A stretch of 64,000 nucleotides of DNA from Draconibacterium halophilum (lineage in GTDB: Bacteria > Bacteroidota > Bacteroidia > Bacteroidales > Prolixibacteraceae): NCBI RefSeq assembly GCF_010448835.1, contig NZ_CP048409.1:3823501-3887500 (forward strand). The letters are read 5' to 3'. The notes under the pieces were generated by a model. It saw only the letters and a program-made list of their open reading frames with translations, was not told the origin of the DNA and did no database searches. The translations under genes and the position numbers were made by a program. Positions 18,829 to 27,025 of the stretch are shown here, piece after piece. Each line of letters begins with the position of its first letter. Positions within the stretch are counted from its first letter, which is position 1.

Positions 18829-19332
18829 ATGAGCAAAATTAGATTACATCGGGGCGATATTACCCAACTTGAAGTTGACGCCATTGTTAATGCAGCCAAT
18901 AAATCGTTGCTGGGGGGTGGCGGAGTTGACGGAGCTATTCAGCGGGCTGCCGGTCCCGAACTTTTAAACGAAAGCCGGCAACTTAACGGTTGCGAAACCG
19001 GCGATGCTAAAATTACCAAAGGTTATAATTTACCCGCTAAATTTGTGATCCACACCGTTGGTCCGGTTTATAACGGAGGAAAATACAACGAAGCCGAAAA
19101 ACTGGCATTGTGTTACCGCCGAAGCTTGGAAGTGGCGATGCAAAACGATGTAAAAACAATTGCTTTTCCGAATATCAGCACCGGCGTTTATGGCTACCCA
19201 AAACAAGAGGCAGCAAAAATTGCTACCAAAACGGTGAAAGAATTTCTTGATAACAATTCGGGAATTGAGGAAGTGATATTTTGTGTATTCGACGAAGAAA
19301 ATTACAACATTTATAACAATCTGCTAGCTTAA
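18829..19332 (+). CDS. Macro-domain ADP-ribose hydrolase (YmdB-like)
   Basis: This 167-residue protein is one macro domain. It begins with IRLHRGDITQLEVDAIVNAAN, shown here in parts as RGDITQLEVDAIVN and ANKSLLGGGGVDGAIQ, the ADP-ribose-binding segments. ISTGVYGYP is the second loop. The family deacetylates O-acetyl-ADP-ribose and can remove ADP-ribose from proteins. It lies 66 bp after the hypothetical gene on the same strand. Confidence 0.92.
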   Translation: MSKIRLHRGDITQLEVDAIVNAANKSLLGGGGVDGAIQRAAGPELLNESRQLNGCETGDAKITKGYNLPAKFVIHTVGPVYNGGKYNEAEKLALCYRRSLEVAMQNDVKTIAFPNISTGVYGYPKQEAAKIATKTVKEFLDNNSGIEEVIFCVFDEENYNIYNNLLA

Positions 19333-19402
19333 AACAACATAAACGCACGTCAATTAACGTCTTTATTCCGCAGAGAATGACAAATTGTTAATGATGGATA
19401 CA

Positions 19403-20092
19403 CTAATTCTCTTTTGCCTTAAGCAAATGTTTCATATTCCGGTGATAGGTGTTGGTTAGGCGCGTATGAAAATAAGGATAAAGAAAGTGATCGCGCAACA
19501 CCGACTCACTTTTAAAATACGTTCGATGCGTAATTTTTGTAAATCCTTTACGGGTTTGACTAAAAGACAATTGCTGTTTGCCATGTGTTATATTGTCTTC
19601 CACATAACTAAATTCAATTACTTTTCCCTTGTTATCAACCGTTGTAATTTCAAAAGCAGTAGCCAGCTTTTTAATTTTTAGTACACTCAGGTTTAAATAA
19701 ATTACTTGCCCGGGATCAATTCCATCAACATGCCCGTTTCGATAAATCAACTGATTATTGCTTTTTGAAAATAACATTCCGAACGAGAAACGAGATGCGT
19801 TCCACGCAATCGACGGATTAGTGTGAACATAGTGCGACCATACTTTCGCGAGGCTGTCTTTAACGACATATTCGCGTTCATGAAAACGAAATCCTATGGT
19901 ACTGGCTGTAGGTTCCAGTGATGGTTTTACATCCGAAAATTTTGCGTTATTGTTTTTTATTTGCCCCTGCACATAATGCTCAACTTGCAAGCATCCCACC
20001 TTGTCGAACTCAACGTCGGTTAAATACATTTGTCCCATGCAGAAGTATGCAAAGAAATTAAGAAATATAACCACAGGCATTATTTTTTTCAT
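19403..20092 (-). CDS. Secreted protein with SRPBCC/DUF1990-like features
   Basis: This 229-residue protein has a signal peptide (MKKIMPVVIFLNFFAYFCMG). The mature part has a beta-rich segment (ITTVDNKGKVIEFSYVEDN) and a C-terminus (LYPYFHTRLTNTYHRNMKHL) that recalls DUF1990/SRPBCC proteins; I treat this as a tentative fold match. Its start codon directly abuts a 21-bp inverted repeat (20092-20145), which in the mRNA would form a hairpin over the ribosome-binding region. Confidence 0.55.
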   Translation of the reverse strand: MKKIMPVVIFLNFFAYFCMGQMYLTDVEFDKVGCLQVEHYVQGQIKNNNAKFSDVKPSLEPTASTIGFRFHEREYVVKDSLAKVWSHYVHTNPSIAWNASRFSFGMLFSKSNNQLIYRNGHVDGIDPGQVIYLNLSVLKIKKLATAFEITTVDNKGKVIEFSYVEDNITHGKQQLSFSQTRKGFTKITHRTYFKSESVLRDHFLYPYFHTRLTNTYHRNMKHLLKAKEN

Positions 20093-20145
20093 GAAACTGG
20101 TTAAATAATGATGATTCTAAAAGTATCATTATTTAACCAGTTTCA
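20092..20145 (-). repeat. Perfect 21-bp inverted repeat at the start codon
   Basis: Arms at 20092-20112 and 20125-20145 are exact reverse complements (core GAAACTGGTTAAATAATGAT) with a 12-nt loop. The repeat ends at the ATG of the reverse-strand gene. It has no T tract, so it is not a typical terminator. Confidence 0.9.
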
Positions 20146-20466
20146 ACAACACATCTAAATAATTTTAAACTGAGGAAATATTTAAAGTCGAACTCAGTTA
20201 ATACGCTAAACCTCACACCCATTTTTTAATGTATATCAACCGAATAGTTTAAATCTTATATTCACACAATGCGCCAAAAGAAAAATAAATTCCACTTTAA
20301 AATCTGAATCATTTTGTATTCGTTTTTTTTGCAGTTGCGTTACTTTTTTAACCATTTGGTTTGTACTCCGCCTGATAGAGGTGATTTAAAGTGCTGCTTC
20401 AAACCAAATATGTTACCACTTACACAAAAAAATAATACCTTTAATTTTTAAGCATCTAAAAAATGT
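20146..20466. other. Spacer with a structured segment before the DUF1460 gene
   Basis: It is AT-rich. ATTTGGTTTG (20354-20363) and CAAACCAAAT (20400-20409) form a 10-bp inverted repeat enclosing 36 nt with a smaller GCCT/AGGT pairing. It ends 57 bp before the ATG at 20467. I see no gene in this spacer. Confidence 0.45.
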
Positions 20467-21315
20467 ATGAAGATGAAAAAGAAGTTTTTCCTGTTTGTTA
20501 ACGTGCTCTTTTTTGGGTTTTCCCTTCTTTCCGCGCAAAATTACTCCAAGCTTAATGATGAAGAAATTTGTAATAAAATTCTTTTTGAACTACAGAAGCA
20601 GAGTGATAAATCAACTGCAAAACTCGTTGTTGAAACGGGGAAATTACTGATGAACACGCCTTACGTTGCCCATACATTAGAAACCGAACCCGAGCAATTA
20701 ATCGTTAATTTGCGTGAACTCGACTGTACCACTTTTGCCGAAAACTGCCTGGCATTAGCACGTACTGCAAAAACACGAAAACCATCGTATAAACATTTTA
20801 AAAATGAGTTACAACTTATCCGTTATCGCGGAGGAGAAATAAACGGCTACCCATCGCGTTTGCATTATTTCAGCGATTGGATAATTGATAATGACAAAAA
20901 ACAAACGGTTAGTTCGGCATCAAAATCAATTAGTAATATTGAATTCGATAAAACGATAAACTTCATGAGCCTCCATCCCGACAGCTATAAACCACTGAAA
21001 AACAATGCTGTTTATATTGGAGCTATAAACAAACAAGAGCACAAACTAACAAATAGCGAGCTTTATTATATCCCCAAAGAGAAGCTTGAAGCCCTAAAAC
21101 ATTTACTTAAAGATGGTGATATTTTTGGCATCACTACCAATGTTGATGGGCTGGATATAACGCATGTTGGTATTGCTGTTTTTAAGAATGATTCACTCCT
21201 CTTCATGCATGCTTCGTCGAAGGCCGAGAAAGTAATCTTATCGAAAGAAACGCTTTCGGAATACCTTATAAACCGAAAATCAGCTACTGGAATAATGGTT
21301 GCCCGCCCCTTGTAA
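20467..21315 (+). CDS. DUF1460 amidase-like secreted protein
   Basis: This 282-residue protein has a signal peptide (ending LLSAQ) and matches the DUF1460 (N-acetylmuramoyl-L-alanine amidase-like) family. LRELDCTTFAEN carries the likely catalytic Cys and ITHVGIAV the likely His, an NlpC/P60-type arrangement. These proteins are thought to act on peptidoglycan in the periplasm. A possible earlier start (ATG at 20464) differs by one residue. It stands alone between a structured spacer and a small beta-barrel gene. Confidence 0.85.
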   Translation: MKMKKKFFLFVNVLFFGFSLLSAQNYSKLNDEEICNKILFELQKQSDKSTAKLVVETGKLLMNTPYVAHTLETEPEQLIVNLRELDCTTFAENCLALARTAKTRKPSYKHFKNELQLIRYRGGEINGYPSRLHYFSDWIIDNDKKQTVSSASKSISNIEFDKTINFMSLHPDSYKPLKNNAVYIGAINKQEHKLTNSELYYIPKEKLEALKHLLKDGDIFGITTNVDGLDITHVGIAVFKNDSLLFMHASSKAEKVILSKETLSEYLINRKSATGIMVARPL

Positions 21316-21464
21316 CTCAATAAAAATTGCCTAACATTCAATTATTATTCTCGTAAACAAAAACTATTACATATTTTTTTTGTTTACCAGATTGAATAAA
21401 TCACATAATTTATCAGTAACTTATTTTTCGAAAATTCAAAGACACAAGAATTAAATTAAAGACT

Positions 21465-21914
21465 ATGAAAAAAACGATGGTTAAAGTTATAGCGATTTTA
21501 GCAATAGTTGTAAGTAGTATTGTTACTACCAATGCGCAGGAGCTAGGTGTTCGTTTTGGAGATATATCTGGTGGCAATGTTGCGATCGACGGTGTTTTTA
21601 GTACCGGAAATTTCAGTCGTGTACATGCCGATGTATCCTTTGGCGATGGTGTTGGAATTGACCTTATATGGGATTTTCTGTACCGACCTCTTGCCGGCGA
21701 AGCTTTCAACTGGTATGTTGGAGTTGGACCTTATGTATGGATTGATGACCCGTTTTGGTTAGGAGCTGTTGGTGAAATAGGTTTGGAGTATCGTTTTAAT
21801 GCGATCCCCATTGCGTTGGGTGCCGATTGGCGGCCAGCCATAAGCATAATTGAAAATACAGATTTTCACGGCAAAGGATTTGGGATTAACATCAGATACA
21901 TTTTTAACTATTAA
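21465..21914 (+). CDS. Small outer-membrane beta-barrel-like protein
   Basis: This 149-residue protein has a signal peptide (ending TTNAQ) followed by alternating aromatic and small residues in short strands (FNWYVGVGPYVWIDD, EIGLEYRFNAIPIALGADW). It ends in an aromatic residue (RYIFNY), as outer-membrane barrels do. The function is unknown; it fits the small porin-like families common in Bacteroidota. A weak hairpin with a T run follows the gene. Confidence 0.75.
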   Translation: MKKTMVKVIAILAIVVSSIVTTNAQELGVRFGDISGGNVAIDGVFSTGNFSRVHADVSFGDGVGIDLIWDFLYRPLAGEAFNWYVGVGPYVWIDDPFWLGAVGEIGLEYRFNAIPIALGADWRPAISIIENTDFHGKGFGINIRYIFNY

Positions 21915-21937
21915 AAACAAAAAATTAATGAAATAGG

Positions 21938-21962
21938 AAAGCGTTGTGAGGCGCTTTTTTTT
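21938..21962 (+). terminator. Intrinsic terminator after the beta-barrel gene
   Basis: AAAGCG and CGCTTT pair across an 8-nt loop and are followed by a run of T. The stem is short, but position and T tract fit. Confidence 0.65.
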
Positions 21963-21983
21963 ATGCTTTGTCGATACCTTTTT

Positions 21984-22367
21984 CTATTCCCCCTGCTTGT
22001 CCTTCATTTTAAAATACCTTCGTAGCAGTACCTTTTTTAAATCGCGGGCTATAACCTGATGTGCAATGATTTCAATATTGGAATAATGCGGAAGATCATG
22101 TTCGGCCTGAACGATCTCGCGATTAGTGATGTCGACCTGGTATAGTACCGACAACAACAAGTCGTAGTTGGTCTCCACCAAGCCCGTAATCTGGTCTATT
22201 AATTGCCGATGCAGCTCCTGGTAAGCATTGTCAATATCGCCCGAAAATGTGATCTCTACTCCAAACATTCCAAAATCTTTCATGATTTGCTCGGCCGTTT
22301 GCTGAACAATGTCAGCTTTATCCATCAGGGTCTCCAGGTTTGTATTATTTACAACAGGTAGTTTCAT
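21984..22367 (-). CDS. Conserved hypothetical protein
   Basis: This 127-residue soluble protein is not recognised. It is rich in Asp, Glu, Ile and Leu and appears helical, ending in a basic patch (VIARDLKKVLLRRYFKMKDK). Its ATG lies 111 bp from the divergent VOC gene. Codon and amino-acid use look normal for real coding sequence. Confidence 0.6.
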   Translation of the reverse strand: MKLPVVNNTNLETLMDKADIVQQTAEQIMKDFGMFGVEITFSGDIDNAYQELHRQLIDQITGLVETNYDLLLSVLYQVDITNREIVQAEHDLPHYSNIEIIAHQVIARDLKKVLLRRYFKMKDKQGE

Positions 22368-22478
22368 TTTTGTTCTTTTTATAAAGATAGATGAACTTTA
22401 TTTCTTCCCAAATCATTTATTGCCTTTCCTTTAATTCTATTAAATTTACGGGTACTAAAATCAATTAAATCTAAAACA

Positions 22479-22985
22479 ATGAAAAAAAGTCTGTTTTCAC
22501 TTACCCTCGTTCTTTTTGCTCTATTCTCCATGGCACAAAGTAATTTCAGCAAATCAGCAATTGGTGTTGGTGTTGTTGTTGAAGACCTCGAAAAATCAAT
22601 AGATTTTTACACCAATGTTATTGGTATGGTCAAAACCGGGGAGTTTTCAGTTTCGAAAGAACAATGTACAGAACTGGGATTAACCGACAGTTACGACCTG
22701 GATGTTACCATCCTTAAACTGGAAGACACCGAAGAAGCCAGCGAATGGAAACTGATGAGTTTGGGGACAAAAGCTAAACATCCAAAACAACAGTTTATGA
22801 GCGACGATACTGGCATGCAGTACATTACCCTAATGGTGCATCATCTGCAGCCTGTTATAGATCGTGCAGACAAACATGGAATTAAAGTGTTAAGTGGCAA
22901 ACCATCAATGCTTGGCGACAACAGGTATTTTATTCTCCTCCAGGATCCCGATGGAACTTTTATTGAATTGATTGGGCCAAAATAA
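22479..22985 (+). CDS. Secreted VOC-family (glyoxalase/dioxygenase fold) protein
   Basis: This 168-residue protein has a signal peptide (ending SMAQ) and one VOC domain. It opens with IGVGVVVEDLEKSIDFYTNV and ends with ILLQDPDGTFIELIG, the usual first and last strands. The glutamate of FIELIG is a typical metal ligand. VOC proteins range from glyoxalases to ring dioxygenases, so no substrate is proposed. An export signal on a VOC protein is less common and suggests the periplasm. Confidence 0.85.
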   Translation: MKKSLFSLTLVLFALFSMAQSNFSKSAIGVGVVVEDLEKSIDFYTNVIGMVKTGEFSVSKEQCTELGLTDSYDLDVTILKLEDTEEASEWKLMSLGTKAKHPKQQFMSDDTGMQYITLMVHHLQPVIDRADKHGIKVLSGKPSMLGDNRYFILLQDPDGTFIELIGPK

Positions 22986-23145
22986 GCTCTTCTGAATTCT
23001 AAATATGGCCAAAACTGCTCCAATAACAGACTCTATAATAAAACGTTAATGGCTTAAATTATTTGGAATAGATTTATTCTGTTCAAAACAAATATTTTTT
23101 GACTAATTTCGAACAGAATTAATTTATATTCGAAAATCAACTTTT

Positions 23146-23796
23146 ATGAGTAAAAAAGTCGAAGCGGGATACAGAACGTTAACACTTGGCGAAGAGATTT
23201 TTAATAGTATCACTCACGGAATTGGAACACTGCTTAGCATTGCAGCTCTTGTAATTCTAGTAGTATTTGCTGCGGTAAAAGGCAACGCATGGCATGTGGT
23301 TAGTTTCAGTATTTTTGGGAGCAGTTTGGTTTTGCTCTATTTATCATCAACGCTTTATCATAGTTTCACGCGCGAAAATCTTAAAAACCTGTTTGTCCGC
23401 TTCGATCATGCGGCTATTTTTTTATTAATTGCAGGCACCTATACACCCTTTGTTCTCACCACTATTCGTGGGGCTTTGGGGTGGACACTTTTTGGGATAA
23501 TCTGGGGACTTGCAATAGTAGGAATGGTAATTCGCTCGATTTATTTAACCCGGTTCCGAAAATTAATGGTTGGCATTTACCTTGCAATGGGTTGGATGTT
23601 TTTAATGGCGATAGGGCCAATTGTTAAAAACCTGCCATCATCGAGTATTGCTTTTTTATTTATTGGCGGAGCATGTTATTCAATAGGAGTTATTTTTTAC
23701 GCCTGGCGAAATTTGAAATACAGTCACGGCATTTGGCACCTGTTTGTACTGGCAGGTAGCATCATGCATTTCTTTTCTGTATTTTACAGTTTGTAA
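23146..23796 (+). CDS. Hemolysin III (PAQR-related) family membrane protein
   Basis: This 216-residue protein has seven predicted hydrophobic segments and the conserved polar residues of the YqfA/hemolysin-III family. These include the early EIFNSITHG, SSTLYHSF with the paired Ser/His, FDHAAIFLLIAGTYTPF, and a late HLFVLAGSIMHF. In the related PAQR receptors these His and Asp residues bind zinc. The molecular role in bacteria is unclear. It converges on trxB across a shared terminator. Confidence 0.92.
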   Translation: MSKKVEAGYRTLTLGEEIFNSITHGIGTLLSIAALVILVVFAAVKGNAWHVVSFSIFGSSLVLLYLSSTLYHSFTRENLKNLFVRFDHAAIFLLIAGTYTPFVLTTIRGALGWTLFGIIWGLAIVGMVIRSIYLTRFRKLMVGIYLAMGWMFLMAIGPIVKNLPSSSIAFLFIGGACYSIGVIFYAWRNLKYSHGIWHLFVLAGSIMHFFSVFYSL

Positions 23797-23820
23797 TTAA
23801 CAATAGACAAATTGCACATA

Positions 23821-23853
23821 AAAAAAGCAGGATTAAAACAATCCTGCTTTTTT
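23821..23853. terminator. Bidirectional terminator between hemolysin III and trxB genes
   Basis: AAAAAGCAGGATT and AATCCTGCTTTTTT form a long stem around a 5-nt loop, with A and T runs on either side so it can serve both converging genes. Confidence 0.9.
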
Positions 23854-23874
23854 GGTATTTTGTTTTACCTTCTT

Positions 23875-24879
23875 TTAAGAATGCTTTTCAGAAAGGTAAC
23901 GCTCGGCATCCATGGCTGCCATACAACCCGATCCGGCGGCAGTTACTGCCTGACGGTATTGCGAATCCTGCACATCGCCACAAGCGAATACTCCCCCAAC
24001 TTTTGTTTTTGCTGTTCCCGGGGTAGTTAAAATATAACCCACATCGTCAGTATCTAAATATTCTGCAAAAATATCGGAGTTGGGTTTATGACCGATTGCT
24101 AAAAAGAATCCATCAATATTAATTTTAACTTCTTCTTCTCCAGCCTCACCAAGATTTTTAACCAATGTAGCACCTTCAACAACACCATTGTCACCAATCA
24201 ATCCTTTTGTCTGATGTTTCCAAAGAATTTCAACATTAGGTGTTTTTTTCACGCGCTCTGCCATCACTCTCGATGCACGTAGCACATCACGACGAACAAT
24301 CAGGTACACTTTGTTACACAATCCGGCTAAATACATAGCTTCTTCGGCAGCCGTATCGCCACCACCAACAACGGCTACATCTTTACCTTTGTAGAAAAAT
24401 CCATCGCAGGTTGCACAGGCAGAAACACCACCTCCGGCATACTTTGTTTCATCTTCAAGTCCCAGGTATTTTGCTGTTGCGCCGGTTGCAATAATTACCG
24501 TTTCTGCTTCAATTACTTTTGAATCATCGATCCAAACTTTATGAATTTCGCCCGAGAAATCAGCTTTAGTCGCCATTCCCCAACGAACATCGGTTCCAAA
24601 ACGTTGTGCCTGCTTTTTCAGGTCTTCCATCATAACCGGTCCGGTAACACCTTCCGGGTAACCCGGATAGTTCTCCACCTCGGTAGTTGTTGTTAACTGG
24701 CCTCCTGGCTGAAGTCCTTCGTACATAACAGGACTAAGGTTGGCACGCGCGGCATAAATTGCAGCGGTGTACCCTGCAGGACCTGATCCCACAATCAAGC
24801 ATTTTACCTTTTCTGCGTCGGTAGGCTCAACCTTTCTATTCTCGTCGTTCTCGTTAATATCAAGTGGTTTAAACATCAT
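23875..24879 (-). CDS. trxB: Thioredoxin-disulfide reductase
   Basis: This 334-residue flavoprotein has an FAD-binding fold (IVGSGPAGYTAAIYAARAN), the redox pair in CATCDGFF and an NADPH-binding motif (VVGGGDTAAEEA). The C-terminal FAD contact is FACGDVQDSQYRQAVTAAG. It reduces thioredoxin with NADPH in the cytoplasm. An N-terminal extension of about 25 residues (MMFKPLDINENDENRKVEP) precedes the usual start; internal ATGs are absent there, so I keep it. Confidence 0.96.
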   Translation of the reverse strand: MMFKPLDINENDENRKVEPTDAEKVKCLIVGSGPAGYTAAIYAARANLSPVMYEGLQPGGQLTTTTEVENYPGYPEGVTGPVMMEDLKKQAQRFGTDVRWGMATKADFSGEIHKVWIDDSKVIEAETVIIATGATAKYLGLEDETKYAGGGVSACATCDGFFYKGKDVAVVGGGDTAAEEAMYLAGLCNKVYLIVRRDVLRASRVMAERVKKTPNVEILWKHQTKGLIGDNGVVEGATLVKNLGEAGEEEVKINIDGFFLAIGHKPNSDIFAEYLDTDDVGYILTTPGTAKTKVGGVFACGDVQDSQYRQAVTAAGSGCMAAMDAERYLSEKHS

Positions 24880-24896
24880 TTAAATTTTTAGTTGCA

Positions 24897-24904
24897 CAAA
24901 AATA
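24897..24904 (-). promoter_or_regulatory. Candidate -7 element of trxB
   Basis: On the reverse strand TATTTTTG matches TAnnTTTG, 17 bp before the trxB ATG. No clear -33 element is visible. Confidence 0.4.
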
Positions 24905-25008
24905 CAAAACATACTTTATTGATTGACATAAATTCAATCGATATTAATGAAGCAATATAACGGAATTCTATATTCCCTTGAAAATAGTAGATTAAAGAAA
25001 GAAAAAGT

Positions 25009-25039
25009 TTTGTAATAATAATTTCTAAAGCTATTTTTG
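25009..25039 (+). promoter_or_regulatory. Promoter of tRNA-Pro
   Basis: TTTG (25009-25012), a 19-nt spacer and TATTTTTG (25032-25039) match the Bacteroidota housekeeping promoter closely. The tRNA begins 12 bp after the -7 element. Confidence 0.8.
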
Positions 25040-25050
25040 CAATCCAGAAT

Positions 25051-25125
25051 CGGGATGTGGCGCAGTCCGGTTAGCGTACTGGTCTGGGGGACCAGGGGTC
25101 GCAAGTTCAAATCTTGTCATCCCGA
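25051..25125 (+). tRNA. tRNA-Pro (anticodon GGG)
   Basis: The cloverleaf is complete. Acceptor stem: 25051-25057 with 25118-25124. D stem: GCGC with GCGT. Anticodon stem: CTGGT with ACCAG, enclosing CTGGGGG (anticodon GGG, 25086-25088). T stem: GCAAG with CTTGT and a TTCAAAT loop. The CCA is not encoded. The 83-bp direct repeat starts exactly at the T-loop, so the 3' end of this gene is the insertion site of the adjacent element. Confidence 0.96.
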
Positions 25126-25188
25126 CAGATTTAAAATCTAAAAAACATCAAAAGCCTGTAAATCAAATGATTTGCAGGCTTTCTTTTT
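25106..25188 (+). repeat. attL, tRNA-proximal copy of the element's direct repeat
   Basis: This 83-bp segment is repeated at 34480-34562 with one mismatch (A at 25176, G at 34550). It covers the tRNA T-loop, 3' end and terminator hairpin. Confidence 0.93.
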
Positions 25189-25190
25189 TT
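25151..25190 (+). terminator. Terminator hairpin after tRNA-Pro, inside attL
   Basis: GCCTGTAAATCA pairs with TGATTTGCAGGC (one wobble), followed by a T run. The same hairpin recurs at attR. Confidence 0.85.
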
Positions 25191-25239
25191 TATACGGTCA
25201 AAAAACACCATAAAAAACCATTGTAAATGGGTCCGATCC

Positions 25240-25274
25240 GGTGACCTCTAATTTTTCATACCTTAGAGGTCACC
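25240..25274. repeat. 12-bp inverted repeat with GTGACCT motif near attL
   Basis: GGTGACCTCTAA (25240-25251) and TTAGAGGTCACC (25263-25274) are perfect reverse complements. GTGACCT recurs at 25378-25384, 34408-34414 and 34420-34426. Such end-clustered repeats suit arm-type integrase or excisionase binding sites; this is an inference. Confidence 0.6.
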
Positions 25275-25418
25275 GCGCAGCTCATAACAAACTATAAGAA
25301 TGATAGTTACAGAGGTTTTTTCTCATTCAAAATGGTGCGGTTTGGTTCACTTTGGAGCAAAAAAACAGCAGTAAAAGGTGACCTTTTGGGGAACCTGAAC
25401 CAAATTAAATGATTTGAC

Positions 25419-26699
25419 ATGAAAACAAAAAGTACTTTCGGAATTCATTTTGTGCTAAAAAGAGCCAAAACCAGGAATGGAACTGCTCCAATTTATGCAC
25501 GTATTACGGTTGATTGTAACCGCTGTGAAATCTCTGTAAAAAAGCGAATACCTGTTACCAACTGGAACAAAGGGCAAGGTATGGCAAAAGGAAAGTCTCC
25601 TGAAATTGCACGGCTTAACTCCTATCTTGAACAGATCCGCTCCCAACTAACCGGTTACTACCAGGAACTTGTAGTAGAGAAGGCACTAATTACTCCTGAC
25701 GCTATCAGAGACAAATTTTATGGTATTGAAGAAACAGGGAAAACGCTTAAGGAACTGATCGAATATCACAACGACAGCATGGATTTGAACCTAAAATGGG
25801 GAACGCTCAAAAACTATCACACTACTGCAAAATATATTGAATTGTTCCTGCAAAAAAAGATGAACAGGGAGGATATTTTATTATCCGAACTAAACTACCG
25901 ATTTATCACTGATTTTGAGTTTTACCTCAGAAAACACAAACCAACCGATCATCAACGGCCAATGGGTAATAATGCGGTTATGAAACACCTGGAACGACTT
26001 CGTAAAATGGTATCCATGGCCGTTCGTATGGAATGGCTGGATAAAGATCCTTTTGCAGCTTACAAGCTACATTTCAAAAAAGTTGAACGTGAATTTTTAA
26101 CAGAAACAGAATTAGCTGCCATTGAAAAGAAAAAATTCAAGATGGAACGGCTTAACTATGTTCGTGATCTTTTTGTGTTTGCCTGTTACACCGGATTATC
26201 TTATATCGATGTGGCAAACCTGGCTCCCAATAACATCAGAAAAGGAATTAATGGTATGTCATGGATTATAACACAACGAGAAAAGACTTCCACTCCGGTC
26301 CGCATTCCGATTTTGAAACAGGCCCAATTACTTATTGACCAATACAAGGATCATCCACGCTCGGAAAACAAAGGCACTGTTTTCCCTAATATCTCCAACC
26401 AGAAACTAAACAGTTATCTAAAAGAAATTGCTGATTTGTGTGAGATAGATAAAAATCTGACTTTTCATATTGCCCGTCATACTTTTGCAACCACGGTAAC
26501 GCTTACCAATGGTGTTCCCATTGAGTCGGTTAGTAAAATGCTTGGGCATACCAACCTAAAAACAACCCAGATTTATGCCAAAGTGGTTGAAAAGAAGATA
26601 GCTACAGACATGGAAGCACTTCAGGAAAAGCTTGGAAACAAAAGCAAAAAAGAAAGTTCAACTGAATTAGAAAAAGGCAAGGTAAAGCAACTATCTTAA
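25419..26699 (+). CDS. Tyrosine recombinase/integrase of the element
   Basis: This 426-residue integrase has an N-terminal arm-binding domain (to about 90), a SAM-like core-binding domain (about 105-205) and a C-terminal catalytic domain. Visible catalytic residues are the Lys in REKTSTPVRIP, H350 and R353 in FHIARHTF, H377 in LGHTNLKTT and the nucleophile Y386 in QIYAKV. The first arginine of the R-K-H-R-H-Y set is replaced by S261 in TGLSYIDV, as known for the CTnDOT integrase IntDOT. It lies 294 bp from the tRNA and presumably drives integration at the tRNA 3' end. Confidence 0.94.
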   Translation: MKTKSTFGIHFVLKRAKTRNGTAPIYARITVDCNRCEISVKKRIPVTNWNKGQGMAKGKSPEIARLNSYLEQIRSQLTGYYQELVVEKALITPDAIRDKFYGIEETGKTLKELIEYHNDSMDLNLKWGTLKNYHTTAKYIELFLQKKMNREDILLSELNYRFITDFEFYLRKHKPTDHQRPMGNNAVMKHLERLRKMVSMAVRMEWLDKDPFAAYKLHFKKVEREFLTETELAAIEKKKFKMERLNYVRDLFVFACYTGLSYIDVANLAPNNIRKGINGMSWIITQREKTSTPVRIPILKQAQLLIDQYKDHPRSENKGTVFPNISNQKLNSYLKEIADLCEIDKNLTFHIARHTFATTVTLTNGVPIESVSKMLGHTNLKTTQIYAKVVEKKIATDMEALQEKLGNKSKKESSTELEKGKVKQLS

Positions 26700-27025
26700 T
26701 TAATCATTTAACATCTGTATCAATTTTCCAAAGCTGTCCTTAATCCCAAATCGTAAACACCGGCTCTTTCCAATTCAGGCATTAGGCAAAAGAAGGCGGA
26801 ATAAATGGACTGAAAGATTGCGCTGGAGGACAGTAAATTGGCAAGTGTTTTTCCAATACTTTGATGTCAAGTCTCCTTTCGAAGTATGAGAAAGGTGTCT
26901 TGGCAGCAAAGAATACAAACAATTTCAAAACTCTTGTCAATTTGCTGGCTGCGTTTATGCCGTAAGCTTTTGACGGTTGACTGAATTGAAATCAATTTGT
27001 TGAAGATTTGGGAAAACCTTATGAC
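26700..27025. other. Spacer between integrase and relaxase genes
   Basis: The integrase and relaxase converge here. I see no intact gene or convincing site; short open stretches are broken by stops and could be remnants. Confidence 0.4.

Noticed and set aside
20092..20145. Inverted repeat as a transcription terminator
   Set aside because: No T tract follows on either strand and no gene ends there.
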